Assembly (NCBI GenBank): GCA_029861955.1
Contig: JAOTYK010000016.1
Location: 38,304-102,303 of the forward strand
Direction: 5' to 3'
From: Acidobacteriota bacterium
GTDB taxonomy: Bacteria > Acidobacteriota > Polarisedimenticolia > Polarisedimenticolales > Polarisedimenticolaceae
DNA: 64,000 nucleotides
Shown: positions 50,929 to 59,581 of the stretch, one piece after another
Layout of the letters: each line of letters begins with the position of its first letter
Position numbering within the stretch: the stretch's first letter is position 1
Notes under the pieces: generated by a model
The model's database searches: none
What the model saw: the letters and a program-made list of their open reading frames with translations, nothing else
What the model was told of the DNA's origin: nothing
Position numbers and translations under genes: made by a program

Positions 50929-51393
50929 ATGAATCGAGGAAGTTGGATTCTCTTTGCGACGATCTTCGCCGTTCTCTTGCTCGGCGCGGCGGATCCCGCT
51001 CCGGAGAAGGTCGCGGAAGCCGCGAAGACTGAACCCCCGATCCACGTCGATGGGGAAGCGCTTACCGTCGCGCTCGGCGATGCCGCCAAGTGCCTCGCGC
51101 GAGAAGATAGTGCCTGTGCGCGGGCGGCTCTGGATCGTCTAGAGGCTAACTGCCGTCCGATTCAGGTGGAACCCGACAGTCGTTACGACGATCGGGTCCG
51201 CAATCTGGATCGGGCGTTTCATGCGACGGTCGATCGAGCGCGAGAGTTGGCCGGTGTGGACGATCTCCCCAACGTGTCGCGGCAGTACACCTGGGTTCGC
51301 CAGACCTGCGTGATGTGTCACACGGCATCCAGGATGCTCGGGATCGGACCCGAGTTACCGGTTCCGGAGCCTGTGCGATCCACCGGCCCGTGA
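50929..51393 (+). CDS. Exported single-heme cytochrome c-like protein
   Basis: The 154-aa product has a short signal peptide (LFATIFAVLLLGAA) and one heme-binding motif CVMCH (C127, C130, H131) near the C-terminus, in a mostly helical protein. C-terminal attachment and a helical body are reminiscent of cytochrome c-prime or cytochrome c-556 types. Three extra Cys (55, 63, 75) lie in a helix-rich segment. It is monocistronic with GGAGG before the ATG and ends 7 nt from the convergent NAD synthetase gene. The electron partner is unknown. Confidence 0.8.
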   Translation: MNRGSWILFATIFAVLLLGAADPAPEKVAEAAKTEPPIHVDGEALTVALGDAAKCLAREDSACARAALDRLEANCRPIQVEPDSRYDDRVRNLDRAFHATVDRARELAGVDDLPNVSRQYTWVRQTCVMCHTASRMLGIGPELPVPEPVRSTGP

Positions 51394-51400
51394 CTCGGCG

Positions 51401-52225
51401 TCAGCTCTTCCACGCTCGAGGGTAGCGGAAATCCCAGCCGATGGTCCGCAGGCTGACCTTGCCGATCACCGGAGGCATCCGCTTGAATTGCGTCCGCACA
51501 ATTCGTTGACGCACATCGTCGATCATCGAACGCTCGAAGCCGGCCGCGATTAGCACTTCGTCGTCATGGCGTTGGTCGATCATCGCGATCAGGAGACGGT
51601 CGATCCGCTCATAACTGAAACCCAGGTCGTCCTCGTCCGTCTGATCGGGCCACAGGTCGGCCGACGGAGGCTTCTTCCGGACGCTCTCCGGAAGTTCCAG
51701 GAACTCGGCGAGGGCGAGGACCTGGGTCTTGTAGAGATCGCCGATGGGGTTCAGTGCCGAGGCCAGATCGCCATGAAGCGTGCCGTAACCAAGCAATAAC
51801 TCGGTCTTGTTGCTGGTTCCCAACACCAGGGCGTTCCGTTTCAGCGATCGATCGAAGAGAATCGTCATGCGCGCGCGGGCCATCACGTTTCCCAGTCTGT
51901 GACGACCCACATCTCCCGACGCTTCTTCGAAACCATCGATCATCGGCGATATGTCGACACGTTCCGTTTTCAGCGCCAGGTTTTCTGCGACCTCGAGGGC
52001 ATCGTCGATGGACGCTGCGGAACTCTGTCGATAGGGGAGGAGGTAGGCGTGGACCCGATCCGGCCCGACGGCCCGTGCCGCGAGAGCTGTCGAGACCGCG
52101 GAATCGATCCCACCGGACAGCCCGACGACAAAATCCCGCAGACCGGTTCGTTCCAACTCAACGCGCAAGAATCGGGTCAGGAGTTCCGCGGTCCAGTGTC
52201 CGTCGATCGCCAGCAGATCTTTCAC
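51401..52225 (-). CDS. nadE: NAD synthetase domain protein (ammonia-transfer half)
   Basis: The 274-aa protein is the NadE synthetase domain. It shows the ATP-pyrophosphatase P-loop LSGGIDS (residues 36-42), GTSNKTELLLGYGTLHGD and SADLWPDQTDEDDLGFSYERID. It makes NAD from deamido-NAD with ammonia. Its GTG start overlaps the stop of the amidohydrolase gene by 4 nt (GTGA). That upstream gene encodes a nitrilase-like glutaminase domain, so the pair should form a split glutamine-dependent NAD synthetase rather than the usual fused one. Confidence 0.93.
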   Translation of the reverse strand: MKDLLAIDGHWTAELLTRFLRVELERTGLRDFVVGLSGGIDSAVSTALAARAVGPDRVHAYLLPYRQSSAASIDDALEVAENLALKTERVDISPMIDGFEEASGDVGRHRLGNVMARARMTILFDRSLKRNALVLGTSNKTELLLGYGTLHGDLASALNPIGDLYKTQVLALAEFLELPESVRKKPPSADLWPDQTDEDDLGFSYERIDRLLIAMIDQRHDDEVLIAAGFERSMIDDVRQRIVRTQFKRMPPVIGKVSLRTIGWDFRYPRAWKS

Positions 52226-53094
52226 GATTCTTCGTCCGGGAGGTCGTAGCGCAGTCGTCGGATCCGCTGGATTTCGCGATCCGCAAGGTCCAGACGCTCG
52301 TCGCGTAGCAATGGATAGGCCGTTCGAGCTCGTCGTACGCTGCCGGCGTCGATATCGACCATGGTGAGGGACTCTTCGAGAGCCGGCGCGGAGGCCACAC
52401 GAACGCCAAACGGGTTCACGGCCATGGAGCCGCCGCCGAAGATCAGCCCGTCCTCGCTACCGACACGATTCACGAAGATCACCCAACAGGTCTGAAACTG
52501 TGCCGTCACTCCGAGGAGCGAACCCCAGACGTCGACACTGGTAACTCCTCGGTCCGGTTTTGCCCCTCGTGTCGGACTGTTGGACGGCACGATGAGAATC
52601 TCGGCGCCTTGCTGCGCAAGAATCCATGGGACGGAACCGTGCCACAGGTCCTCGCAGATCAATAGTCCGGTCGGACCGATCGGCCCATCGAAATGTCGAA
52701 CCTGCTGACCTTCCGCGAACTCACGGCCTTCCTGAAACATTCCGTAGGTGGGCAGGTAGAGCTTCCGATGCAGGTGACACAGCTCACCCCCGGAAAAATA
52801 TCCGGCGCTGTTGAAGAACTTGTAGCCCGCGCCTTGCTCGACGAACCCGGCGACGATGTCGATCCGACGAGATGCGTCGGCCAGTCGTTTCAGGGTGGGA
52901 TGGTCGGTCGGCAGCGCGACCTCGGGGACCTGATCCAGCAGGTGGTAACCGGTCAGCGAGAGCTCGGGGAAACAGATCAGTCGGGCGCCCTGGTCGGCCG
53001 CCTTCGCCACCCATTCGAGATGGAGGTCGAGGTTGGCGTCGATATCGCCGAGTTTTGGGGCGATCTGAGCTAACGCGGCGCGCACTCCGTCCAT
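52222..53094 (-). CDS. Carbon-nitrogen hydrolase, probable glutaminase partner of NadE
   Basis: The 290-aa protein is a nitrilase-superfamily amidase with the full Glu-Lys-Cys triad: E44 in FPELSLTGY, K111 in HRKLYLP and C147 in LLICEDLWHG. In glutamine-dependent NAD synthetases this domain is fused to the N-terminus of NadE and supplies ammonia from glutamine. Here it is a separate gene, directly upstream with a 4-nt overlap. The ATG at 53094 is supported by AGG upstream and by the family start; a GTG at 53103 is also possible. It could alternatively act on another amide, but the gene pair makes the NAD role likely. Confidence 0.9.
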   Translation of the reverse strand: MDGVRAALAQIAPKLGDIDANLDLHLEWVAKAADQGARLICFPELSLTGYHLLDQVPEVALPTDHPTLKRLADASRRIDIVAGFVEQGAGYKFFNSAGYFSGGELCHLHRKLYLPTYGMFQEGREFAEGQQVRHFDGPIGPTGLLICEDLWHGSVPWILAQQGAEILIVPSNSPTRGAKPDRGVTSVDVWGSLLGVTAQFQTCWVIFVNRVGSEDGLIFGGGSMAVNPFGVRVASAPALEESLTMVDIDAGSVRRARTAYPLLRDERLDLADREIQRIRRLRYDLPDEES

Positions 53095-53445
53095 GGGCGG
53101 CACCCTAGCACAGCGACCGGGTGCCCGACCCCGTGAGCCGGACTATGCCGAAACGACGGGGTTCCGATCTTTCGTGGTTAAGTGCGCCAAAATGGACATC
53201 TTAGCCTGCAAAAGGATCGAGGACTGGGATCTTTTGTTTCCACCCGCGTCCTTTTCGTAGTAAACCAAGGGCGACTCAACTCCAGCAAAGACGAGCCCGG
53301 GAGCGAATCTTCATCGGAATGCCGATGGGGGACGTCGGGTTGGCCCGATTCTTTCATAGGAGTAAGGGGCAGGGATCACGTTGGGGGGAGCCCACCGAGA
53401 CCGGTCCCATGAACGCCCGTGGGTGGGTGAAAGAAGGTAAGCGTT
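53095..53445. other. Intergenic region before sigma factor gene
   Basis: About 350 nt without a convincing gene between divergent operons. It holds a perfect 6-bp stem with 4-nt loop (CATCGG-AATG-CCGATG, 53312-53327), an A/T-richer stretch around 53180-53270, and a purine-rich ribosome-binding site AAGAAGG 8 nt before the sigma factor ATG. A small reading frame from GTG at 53182 lacks any family signs, so I leave it out. I see no tRNA or riboswitch. Confidence 0.4.
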
Positions 53446-54666
53446 ATGTCTCGCAATCAGAATCAAGCAAGCGTGGTGGACGAAGAGACCGCCGAGGTCG
53501 TCGTTCGACAGAACCCCGGTGAGGTCGAGCCCGGCAGCGAACGGGCCGCCGAACACGCACCGGAGACCGTCGCCGCCGGACGCCGTCCCAGCGTGGTCTC
53601 ACGAAGTCGAGTGCCGGAGAAGCCGACGGCCGCGATCCTGCCGATCTATCTCCGCGAGATGGGGTCCACCCCGCTCATCAACGAGGGCAAGGAAGTCGAG
53701 TTGGCTCGGGAGCTCCAGGAGGGTCGGGAGGGCATCGCCAAGCAGGCGCTCCGTCTATCCGTGGCCTGCCGAGAGCACTGTCTCGAGAACGACGCCGAGG
53801 GTCCCAAGCGGGGCCGGGAGTGGCCGCTGGATGACATGGAGCGGTTCTACGCCAAGATTGTTCGGTATCACCGTGAGCATCGCAACGAGACCCGTCTGAA
53901 CACGATTGCGAAGCAGATCAAACGACACAAGCTTCACGTCGATCACGCCCGCGATGCGCTGATTCTGGCGAATCTTCGTCTGGTGGTTCATCTGGCGAAG
54001 AAGTACCTGAACCACGGAATCTCCTTCATGGACCTGATCCAGGAGGGGAACATCGGCCTGATGAAGGCGGTGGAGAAGTTCGAGTACGAACGTGGCAACA
54101 AATTCTCGACCTATGCCTACTGGTGGATCAAGCAGGCGATCGAGCGTGCGATCGCCGACAAGGCCCGAGTGATTCGGATTCCGGTTCACGTCAACGAGAA
54201 GATCAAGAAGATCTCGCGGATCTCCAAGGAGCTTGGAGAGGGACTCGGCCGCAAGCCGACCCCTGCCGAGATCGCCAAGAAGATGCAGATGCCGGTGACC
54301 AAGGTCGAGGAGATCCTCGGCGTTGTTCCGGAGCCTCAGGCTCTGGAGGACATGTCCGGCGATGACGATAGCCCGGGGCTCATGCGCTTCGTGGCCGACG
54401 TCAACGCGCCGTGTCCGCTGGAGCGTACGGTCGATCGCGAACTTCGTGAGAAGGTCAACAGCACGCTGAAGGTTCTGAGCGAGCGGGAGCAGGAGATCAT
54501 CCGCCTGCGGTTTGGAATCGGACGGGAGATGCCCTACACCCTCGAGGAGATCGGACGCGTGATGGGGCTGTCCAGAGAGCGTGTCCGTCAGATCGAGGCC
54601 ACGGCGTTGAAGAAGATCCAGGCGGCCGAGGAATGCAACGACCTTCGCGAGTTTCTCGGAGTTTGA
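53446..54666 (+). CDS. RNA polymerase sigma factor, sigma-70 group (RpoD/RpoS-like)
   Basis: The 406-aa protein has sigma region 1.2 (ILPIYLREMGSTPLI), region 2 with the core-binding and -10 recognition motifs (DLIQEGNIGLMKAVEKFEYERG, FSTYAYWWIKQAIERAI), region 3 (RIPVHVNEKIKKISRI) and region 4.2 (YTLEEIGRVMGLSRERVRQIE). The region between 1.2 and 2 is short and the N-terminal region 1.1 is replaced by an acidic, low-complexity segment of about 60 residues, so it is closer to RpoS or a secondary RpoD than to E. coli RpoD. Whether this is the main sigma factor cannot be judged. It is monocistronic, followed by a strong terminator. Confidence 0.93.
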   Translation: MSRNQNQASVVDEETAEVVVRQNPGEVEPGSERAAEHAPETVAAGRRPSVVSRSRVPEKPTAAILPIYLREMGSTPLINEGKEVELARELQEGREGIAKQALRLSVACREHCLENDAEGPKRGREWPLDDMERFYAKIVRYHREHRNETRLNTIAKQIKRHKLHVDHARDALILANLRLVVHLAKKYLNHGISFMDLIQEGNIGLMKAVEKFEYERGNKFSTYAYWWIKQAIERAIADKARVIRIPVHVNEKIKKISRISKELGEGLGRKPTPAEIAKKMQMPVTKVEEILGVVPEPQALEDMSGDDDSPGLMRFVADVNAPCPLERTVDRELREKVNSTLKVLSEREQEIIRLRFGIGREMPYTLEEIGRVMGLSRERVRQIEATALKKIQAAEECNDLREFLGV

Positions 54667-54695
54667 CCGAGTCGCGACCCCTTGTGGAAAACCCT

Positions 54696-54729
54696 GGGCC
54701 GGAGAATGACCTATTCTCCGGCCCTTTTT
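54696..54729 (+). terminator. Strong Rho-independent terminator after sigma factor gene
   Basis: A 12-bp perfect stem (GGGCCGGAGAAT, 54696-54707, with ATTCTCCGGCCC, 54713-54724) with a 5-nt loop and a TTTTT tract. It starts 29 nt after the stop codon. Confidence 0.95.
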
Positions 54730-54774
54730 AATCAGAAGGGCGCCGCGGTCGACGGTTCAACAGGAATTCCGCGA

Positions 54775-54808
54775 AGATCCACAGCTTTTCCACAGCGGGC
54801 GGTGGATC
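54775..54808. promoter_or_regulatory. Pair of DnaA-box-like motifs in an inverted repeat
   Basis: TTTTCCACA (54786-54794) fits the relaxed DnaA box, and AGATCCACA (54775-54783) matches 7 of 9 consensus positions. They are spaced 11 bp apart, one helical turn, in the same direction. A 7-bp repeat, GATCCAC (54776-54782) and GTGGATC (54802-54808), surrounds them. No dnaA or origin-like cluster is nearby, so a regulatory site is more likely than an origin. Confidence 0.25.
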
Positions 54809-54897
54809 CGTCGATTTGCTGAACATTCACCGCGAGAGAGCAGAATGAATCGCGCACCGAAGGAAATTCGACGTACAGTCATCAGGGGACGAATTCC

Positions 54898-55191
54898 ATG
54901 ACCCTTCGGAACCACACCGCGATCGACCCGACCCGACGCAGACCGGGACCCCACGGACGTACAGCGATCATGACCATCTTCGATCTCAGGCAGGCGTATC
55001 ACAATTCCCTTTCCAACATGCGAGGTTGGTTGGGTGATGCCTCGGTGTCGAGTCATCTGACGGCCCTCGACCGTCTCTCGATTCTGGATGCCTGGCAGCA
55101 GGAGATGGTCGAGTTCTTTGAGCGGAACGGTCACTGCTTCGCCTGTTCGCGGCGCCTCGAGCGCTGCACGTGTCCTCACGAAGACGCCTGA
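54898..55191 (+). CDS. Small Cys-rich cytoplasmic protein
   Basis: The 97-aa product has an Arg/Pro-rich start, then a helical middle part (FDLRQAYHNSLSNM ... LTALDRLSILDAWQQEMVEFFE) and a C-terminal CFACSRRLERCTC, a C-x2-C...C-x-C cluster that may bind zinc. The ATG at 54898 has AGGGGA 9 nt upstream; Met25 at 54970 is an alternative giving 73 aa. No signal peptide. The function is unknown; it ends 30 nt before the GNAT gene and may share its transcript. Confidence 0.6.
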   Translation: MTLRNHTAIDPTRRRPGPHGRTAIMTIFDLRQAYHNSLSNMRGWLGDASVSSHLTALDRLSILDAWQQEMVEFFERNGHCFACSRRLERCTCPHEDA

Positions 55192-55221
55192 CCCGGTTCC
55201 CGTGGGGCTATCCTGGGCTCC

Positions 55222-56199
55222 ATGCACCGACTTGCGATCGCGAGTGACGCCCAGGTTCGTACCCTCTCCGGGCAGACTCATGTCTTGTGGGGCGGCGGGT
55301 TGGATCCTGATGCCTACCTCGATCTCTGGATAGAGCTCTGCAGGACGGACTGGGTCCGGGACCATGCGACCTACTACGTTCTCGATGACGGCGACGGGAA
55401 CGTCCTATCCAGCCTGAAGCTCTATCGACCCCGGCTCTGTTGGGACGGCCACGAGTCGCGGATCGCGGCGCTGGCAGGGATCTTTACGCCCGCGTCTCTG
55501 CGTCGACGCGGGTACGCCCGAGAGCTGATCGAGCGCGTGTTGGAGGTTGCAGCGGAAGACGGTGCGTCCCTGGCCCTTCTGTTTTCCGATATCGGGACCC
55601 GCTATTACCGCACACTCGGATTCCAGGAGCTGGGCGCCGACGAACACTGGATGCGAATCTCCGGGGCGACGGCCGGCATCCCATCCTCGATCGAGTTGCG
55701 GTCTCTCACGCCCGCCGCTGTCGACGACGTGGTCGACGCGCACCGGGCTTACACCGAGGGTCGTCGGTTTTCCATCGTCCGCGACAAAGACCACTGGGAC
55801 TTCATTCTGAATCGAGCACAGGGGTTCTTTCGGCGGCTGACCGGGAACCGGTCGCGTCAGCGGTTGGAGGTGGCGGTCCGAGACGGACGGTTTGTCGGCT
55901 ACCTGTTCAGTATCGAGGGCGCGGGCGAGTGGAACCTCCGGGAGGTCGGCGCTGCCGGCGGCTCGATCGAGTGGATGGCGGAGATTGTTCGGGCCGGGCT
56001 GGGAGCTGCGGCCAGTCGTGGTGCCCGTCGTTGCTACGGCTGGATCCAGCCGGAACTGGCCGCCGCGCTGAAGGACCTGCCGCTTCGAACCGAGACCCGG
56101 CGACGGATGGTGCCGATGCTACGAACCCTCGGGGCGGGGGACGACCGACAGGTTCCCGGGCTCCCCGATAGCTACATCGCTTTCCAGGACCAGTTCTAA
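55222..56199 (+). CDS. Tandem GNAT-fold acetyltransferase (Eis-like)
   Basis: The 325-aa protein contains a GNAT domain with the acetyl-CoA loop GIFTPASLRRRGYARELIERVL (about 88-109) and IGTRYYRTLGFQELG (about 130-145), the motif B end. The second half has weak GNAT-like secondary structure without a clear CoA loop. This matches the Eis-like layout, which acetylates amines of drugs or proteins. The substrate is unknown. It is unlinked to the LptD gene, 61 nt downstream, except by direction. Confidence 0.82.
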   Translation: MHRLAIASDAQVRTLSGQTHVLWGGGLDPDAYLDLWIELCRTDWVRDHATYYVLDDGDGNVLSSLKLYRPRLCWDGHESRIAALAGIFTPASLRRRGYARELIERVLEVAAEDGASLALLFSDIGTRYYRTLGFQELGADEHWMRISGATAGIPSSIELRSLTPAAVDDVVDAHRAYTEGRRFSIVRDKDHWDFILNRAQGFFRRLTGNRSRQRLEVAVRDGRFVGYLFSIEGAGEWNLREVGAAGGSIEWMAEIVRAGLGAAASRGARRCYGWIQPELAAALKDLPLRTETRRRMVPMLRTLGAGDDRQVPGLPDSYIAFQDQF

Positions 56200-56260
56200 G
56201 CGACAGGTCGGTGGCCCTGTTAGAATTCAAGGGTTCGCCCGCTGCCTGAGGCCTCCCTGA

Positions 56261-58678
56261 ATGACGCGGCAGAAAGACGGTGGGTCTCGACCGAGTTGGG
56301 CTCTTGCGGTGCTGCTGATCACCGCGTGGGCGCTCCCGATCCTGGCCCAGGACCCGCCCCCCACCGACGGCGTCGCCGGCGATCCATCACGGGTCGAGGA
56401 CAGCCGGCTTCCGGCCGGTCTGGATATCCGCTTCAAGGGGCAGTTGAAGGAGACCGCCGACGGGACCTTCGAGTTCGACGGTCCCGTCACGATCCGACAC
56501 GGCACCGCTCAGATCCAGGCCGATCGGATGTCCCTGTCACCGGACGAGATCGTCCAGGCCTCCGGCAATGTGCTTGTGATCTGGGGTGGAAATCGGATCT
56601 TCGGTGATCGGGCGACCTACTCCCTGAAAGATCAGCATGGGATCTTCGAAGACGTCATCGGGCACGTCGACAACCAGTTCATCTTCTGGGCGAAGACGGC
56701 CGAGAAGATCGGAGACGAGACGATCCGTCTGCGCACCGCCACCGTCACGACCTGTACCCAGCCCGTTCCCTACTGGTCGTTTTCCGTCTCCAGCGCGACG
56801 ATCCGAATTGACGGCTACGCCCGCATGGTCAACGTGAGGCTGCGTTCGGGTCGGGTGCCGTTCATCTACCTGCCGTATCTGGTCTGGCCGGTAAAACAAG
56901 ATCGCGCGGCGGGTCTGCTGATGCCGCAGTTCCACAGTAGCGAGGAGAGGGGAGAATCGATCTCCCAGGAGCTGTTCATTCCACTCGGGAGAAGCGCCGA
57001 TATGACGGTGCAGGGACGGTATTACACCGAGGCCGGGTTCGGGGCCGGCACCGAGGTTCGCTTCATTCCGAACCGCAACGGCGAGGGTTACTTCAACGGC
57101 TTCTTCATCAACGACCAGGTCGCGGGCAAGAGTCGTTATCGCGCGCAGTTCAACCAACGCCAGACGTTTCGAAACGGATTCAGGATGGTGGCCGATATCA
57201 ACCTGGTGTCGGATTTCGACTACTTCACAGACTTTGAGCGTCAGTTGAATCTGGTGAGTTCGCCGACGATTCTGGCGCGTCTGGAATTCTCTCGGAACGG
57301 GAAATGGACCAGTACGAACGTGCGGGAGCTGCGACGCGAGCAACTCCTGTCCAACGGGTCGGAGCTGGTCCAGCAGACTCTGCCCGAGATCGAGTGGCGT
57401 GGCAGAAGCCGTCAGCTGGGCCGGTCGCCGTTCTACCTGAGCTATGAATCGTCGATTGCGTCGATCCAGCAACGTGGCGAGCAACAGGGCCGGTCGATCG
57501 ATGCCGACTATTTTCGCGGCGATCTATTCCCGACCTTGACGCTTCACTGGTCTGCGGCACCGTGGCTCGATATCAACCCCACACTTCAATACCGTGTGAC
57601 CCACTACACCCAGCGTCAAGTTTCGGGCGGCGTGTTCGGGACCCCCATCGAGGTCCAGGATGAGTCGTTGACCCGAGGACTCCTGGGCGCGGGTGTCGAG
57701 ATCATCGGCCCCAAGATCTCCCGAATCTTCGGCGACCCGAATGATCCCTCCCAGTCGGCGTACAAGCACGCGATCGAAACCCGGATGAGCTACGGGTACC
57801 TCGAGCCCTATGACCGCAGCGACGAGATCGTGCTCTACGACGAAATCGATCGGTTTCAGGGCAGTGGCAGCCGACTCAACTATGCGCTGGTCCAGCGGCT
57901 CTTTGCGAAACGTGCCCAGGCCGAGCCGGACGAGGATCCGGGAACGGGCGAGACCATCGTCCTGCCCGACGGGTCTCGGAGCGCCGCCCCGCCGCTGGCC
58001 GACGGCCCTCAGCCCTCACCCCAGTCGCTCGCGAACGGCTCCGAAGATTCGACTCCGGTGAACCGTGAACCACTCGAGATCGCGACGTTCACGATGTCCC
58101 AGTCGCGTTCGTTCGATGACGACGTGACCTTCGCCGACCTGGATTCCGACGGAGTCAACGAGACCACATCCAAGGCCAGCAATATCGCCCTCTCCGGCCG
58201 CTACAATCCGTCTCCGCGGACGAGTCTCGATGTCCGTAGCAACTACCACATCCTCTACAACGCATTCGCGGACACGTCGGTGTCCGGTTCCATCCGTAGC
58301 CAGCTCGCCCGGGTCCGATTCTCCCTTGTTCATCGAAACGGTCTCGGTGTCTTGCAAACCGGAACGATGGACGACGGCATGGGAAACACCATCCCGATAT
58401 TCTCTTCGCGCGAGGACGATACCCAGTTGAGGCTGACAACCGGTTTCAGCCTGTTCCGCGGCAAACTGCAGCTGGACCTTGACGGCACGCTGGACGTCAA
58501 TCCGCAGGACGGGCAGAAGCGGGTGCCGGATCACCACTGGCGACTGACCTATCGAACCCAGTGCTGTACGGTGTTCGTCGAGCGCATCGATCGCCAGTTC
58601 AGCACGAGCGATCGTCGCGATCTCTACTTTCGTATCGATCTGACCGGGATCGGCAAGCTTCTGGATCTGAGGTACTGA
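56261..58678 (+). CDS. lptD: LPS-assembly protein LptD
   Basis: The 805-aa protein has a signal peptide (WALAVLLITAWALPILAQ), an N-terminal OstA/LptA-like jellyroll (about 50-160: FDGPVTIRHGTAQIQADRMS, SGNVLVIWGGNRIFGDRATY) and a large beta barrel. Cys165 (TVTTCTQP) and the vicinal pair C768-C769 (RTQCCTVFVERI) match three of the four conserved disulfide Cys of E. coli LptD; the N-terminal fourth is missing, so only one long-range disulfide is possible. LptD inserts lipopolysaccharide into the outer leaflet. RmlD follows 6 nt later, in keeping with an LPS sugar role. Confidence 0.93.
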   Translation: MTRQKDGGSRPSWALAVLLITAWALPILAQDPPPTDGVAGDPSRVEDSRLPAGLDIRFKGQLKETADGTFEFDGPVTIRHGTAQIQADRMSLSPDEIVQASGNVLVIWGGNRIFGDRATYSLKDQHGIFEDVIGHVDNQFIFWAKTAEKIGDETIRLRTATVTTCTQPVPYWSFSVSSATIRIDGYARMVNVRLRSGRVPFIYLPYLVWPVKQDRAAGLLMPQFHSSEERGESISQELFIPLGRSADMTVQGRYYTEAGFGAGTEVRFIPNRNGEGYFNGFFINDQVAGKSRYRAQFNQRQTFRNGFRMVADINLVSDFDYFTDFERQLNLVSSPTILARLEFSRNGKWTSTNVRELRREQLLSNGSELVQQTLPEIEWRGRSRQLGRSPFYLSYESSIASIQQRGEQQGRSIDADYFRGDLFPTLTLHWSAAPWLDINPTLQYRVTHYTQRQVSGGVFGTPIEVQDESLTRGLLGAGVEIIGPKISRIFGDPNDPSQSAYKHAIETRMSYGYLEPYDRSDEIVLYDEIDRFQGSGSRLNYALVQRLFAKRAQAEPDEDPGTGETIVLPDGSRSAAPPLADGPQPSPQSLANGSEDSTPVNREPLEIATFTMSQSRSFDDDVTFADLDSDGVNETTSKASNIALSGRYNPSPRTSLDVRSNYHILYNAFADTSVSGSIRSQLARVRFSLVHRNGLGVLQTGTMDDGMGNTIPIFSSREDDTQLRLTTGFSLFRGKLQLDLDGTLDVNPQDGQKRVPDHHWRLTYRTQCCTVFVERIDRQFSTSDRRDLYFRIDLTGIGKLLDLRY

Positions 58679-58684
58679 CGCTCC

Positions 58685-59581
58685 ATGACGTCGAAGAACA
58701 ACACGCTGGTTCTCGGTGGATCGGGTCAACTCGGGACGGCCCTCGTCGTCCAGCTGGCCCGCAAGGGAGAGCCCAGCCGGGCGCCGCGACGAAACCAGTG
58801 GGATCTCAGCCTCATCGACGAGGCTGAACGACACGTCGAGTCTTACGCGCCGACAACGATCATCAACGCGGCCGCGTACAACGATGTCGACGGTGCGGAA
58901 ACAGCTGACGGAGCCGACGAGGCGTGGTTGTTGAACGTCAAGTTGCCAGGCGTACTGGCCGGTGCATGTGCGAAACGGGGGATCCGTTTCGTCCACGTCT
59001 CGACGGACTACGTGTTCGACGGACGCAGTGATCGCCCGTATACGGAGACGGATCCGACCGGTCCTCTGCAGGTCTACGGGAGAGGAAAGCTGGCAGGCGA
59101 ACGGGCCGTACTGGAAGCCGACGCGACCGCATTGGTCGTACGAACGTCAACGGTGTATGGCCCGTCACGCCGAGTGCAACCAAACTTTGTGACGCGCGTG
59201 TTGGCCCAGGCTCGCGGGCACGAAAAGGTCGAGATGGTCTGTGGGTCAAAGTCCTCGCCGACGTACGCACCGGATCTGGCCGCGGCCATCATGGAACTCC
59301 TTGCGTGCAAGGCCGAGGGATTGGTCCACTTTGCCAATGACGAGGTCTGCACACGCTACGAGTTCGCCGCTGAGATTCTCCGTCGGGCCGGTCTCCACAA
59401 GACGACCCAACTTCGCCTGTGCGAAGACAGGCCGGGTGGCGCACCGCGTCCGAAGTTCTCCGTTCTTGAAACCTCGCGATTTCGGGCCCTCACCGGAACC
59501 CAACCCCGACCCTGGCGCGTCGCTCTGACCCAGTACCTATCCTGGATCGAGGCCAACCGAACCCTGGAAGAAGAGGCATGA
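58685..59581 (+). CDS. rmlD: dTDP-4-dehydrorhamnose reductase-like protein
   Basis: The 298-aa protein is a short-chain-dehydrogenase-fold enzyme of the RmlD group: VLGGSGQLG (residues 9-17), VSTDYVFDG (105-113) and the catalytic YGRGK (Y131, K135). It gives dTDP-L-rhamnose from the 4-dehydro sugar. The other rhamnose genes (rmlA/B/C) are not in the window. It starts 6 nt after lptD and overlaps the following epimerase by 4 nt, so it belongs to an envelope-glycan operon. Specificity is inferred; related reductases exist. Confidence 0.87.
   Translation: MTSKNNTLVLGGSGQLGTALVVQLARKGEPSRAPRRNQWDLSLIDEAERHVESYAPTTIINAAAYNDVDGAETADGADEAWLLNVKLPGVLAGACAKRGIRFVHVSTDYVFDGRSDRPYTETDPTGPLQVYGRGKLAGERAVLEADATALVVRTSTVYGPSRRVQPNFVTRVLAQARGHEKVEMVCGSKSSPTYAPDLAAAIMELLACKAEGLVHFANDEVCTRYEFAAEILRRAGLHKTTQLRLCEDRPGGAPRPKFSVLETSRFRALTGTQPRPWRVALTQYLSWIEANRTLEEEA

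Noticed and set aside
53182..53412. Small reading frame in the gap before the sigma factor gene
   Set aside because: GTG start without a ribosome-binding site, no family motif, and low-complexity composition.
54730..54897. Replication origin because of DnaA-like boxes
   Set aside because: Only two boxes, no dnaA/dnaN neighbours and no A/T-rich unwinding element.
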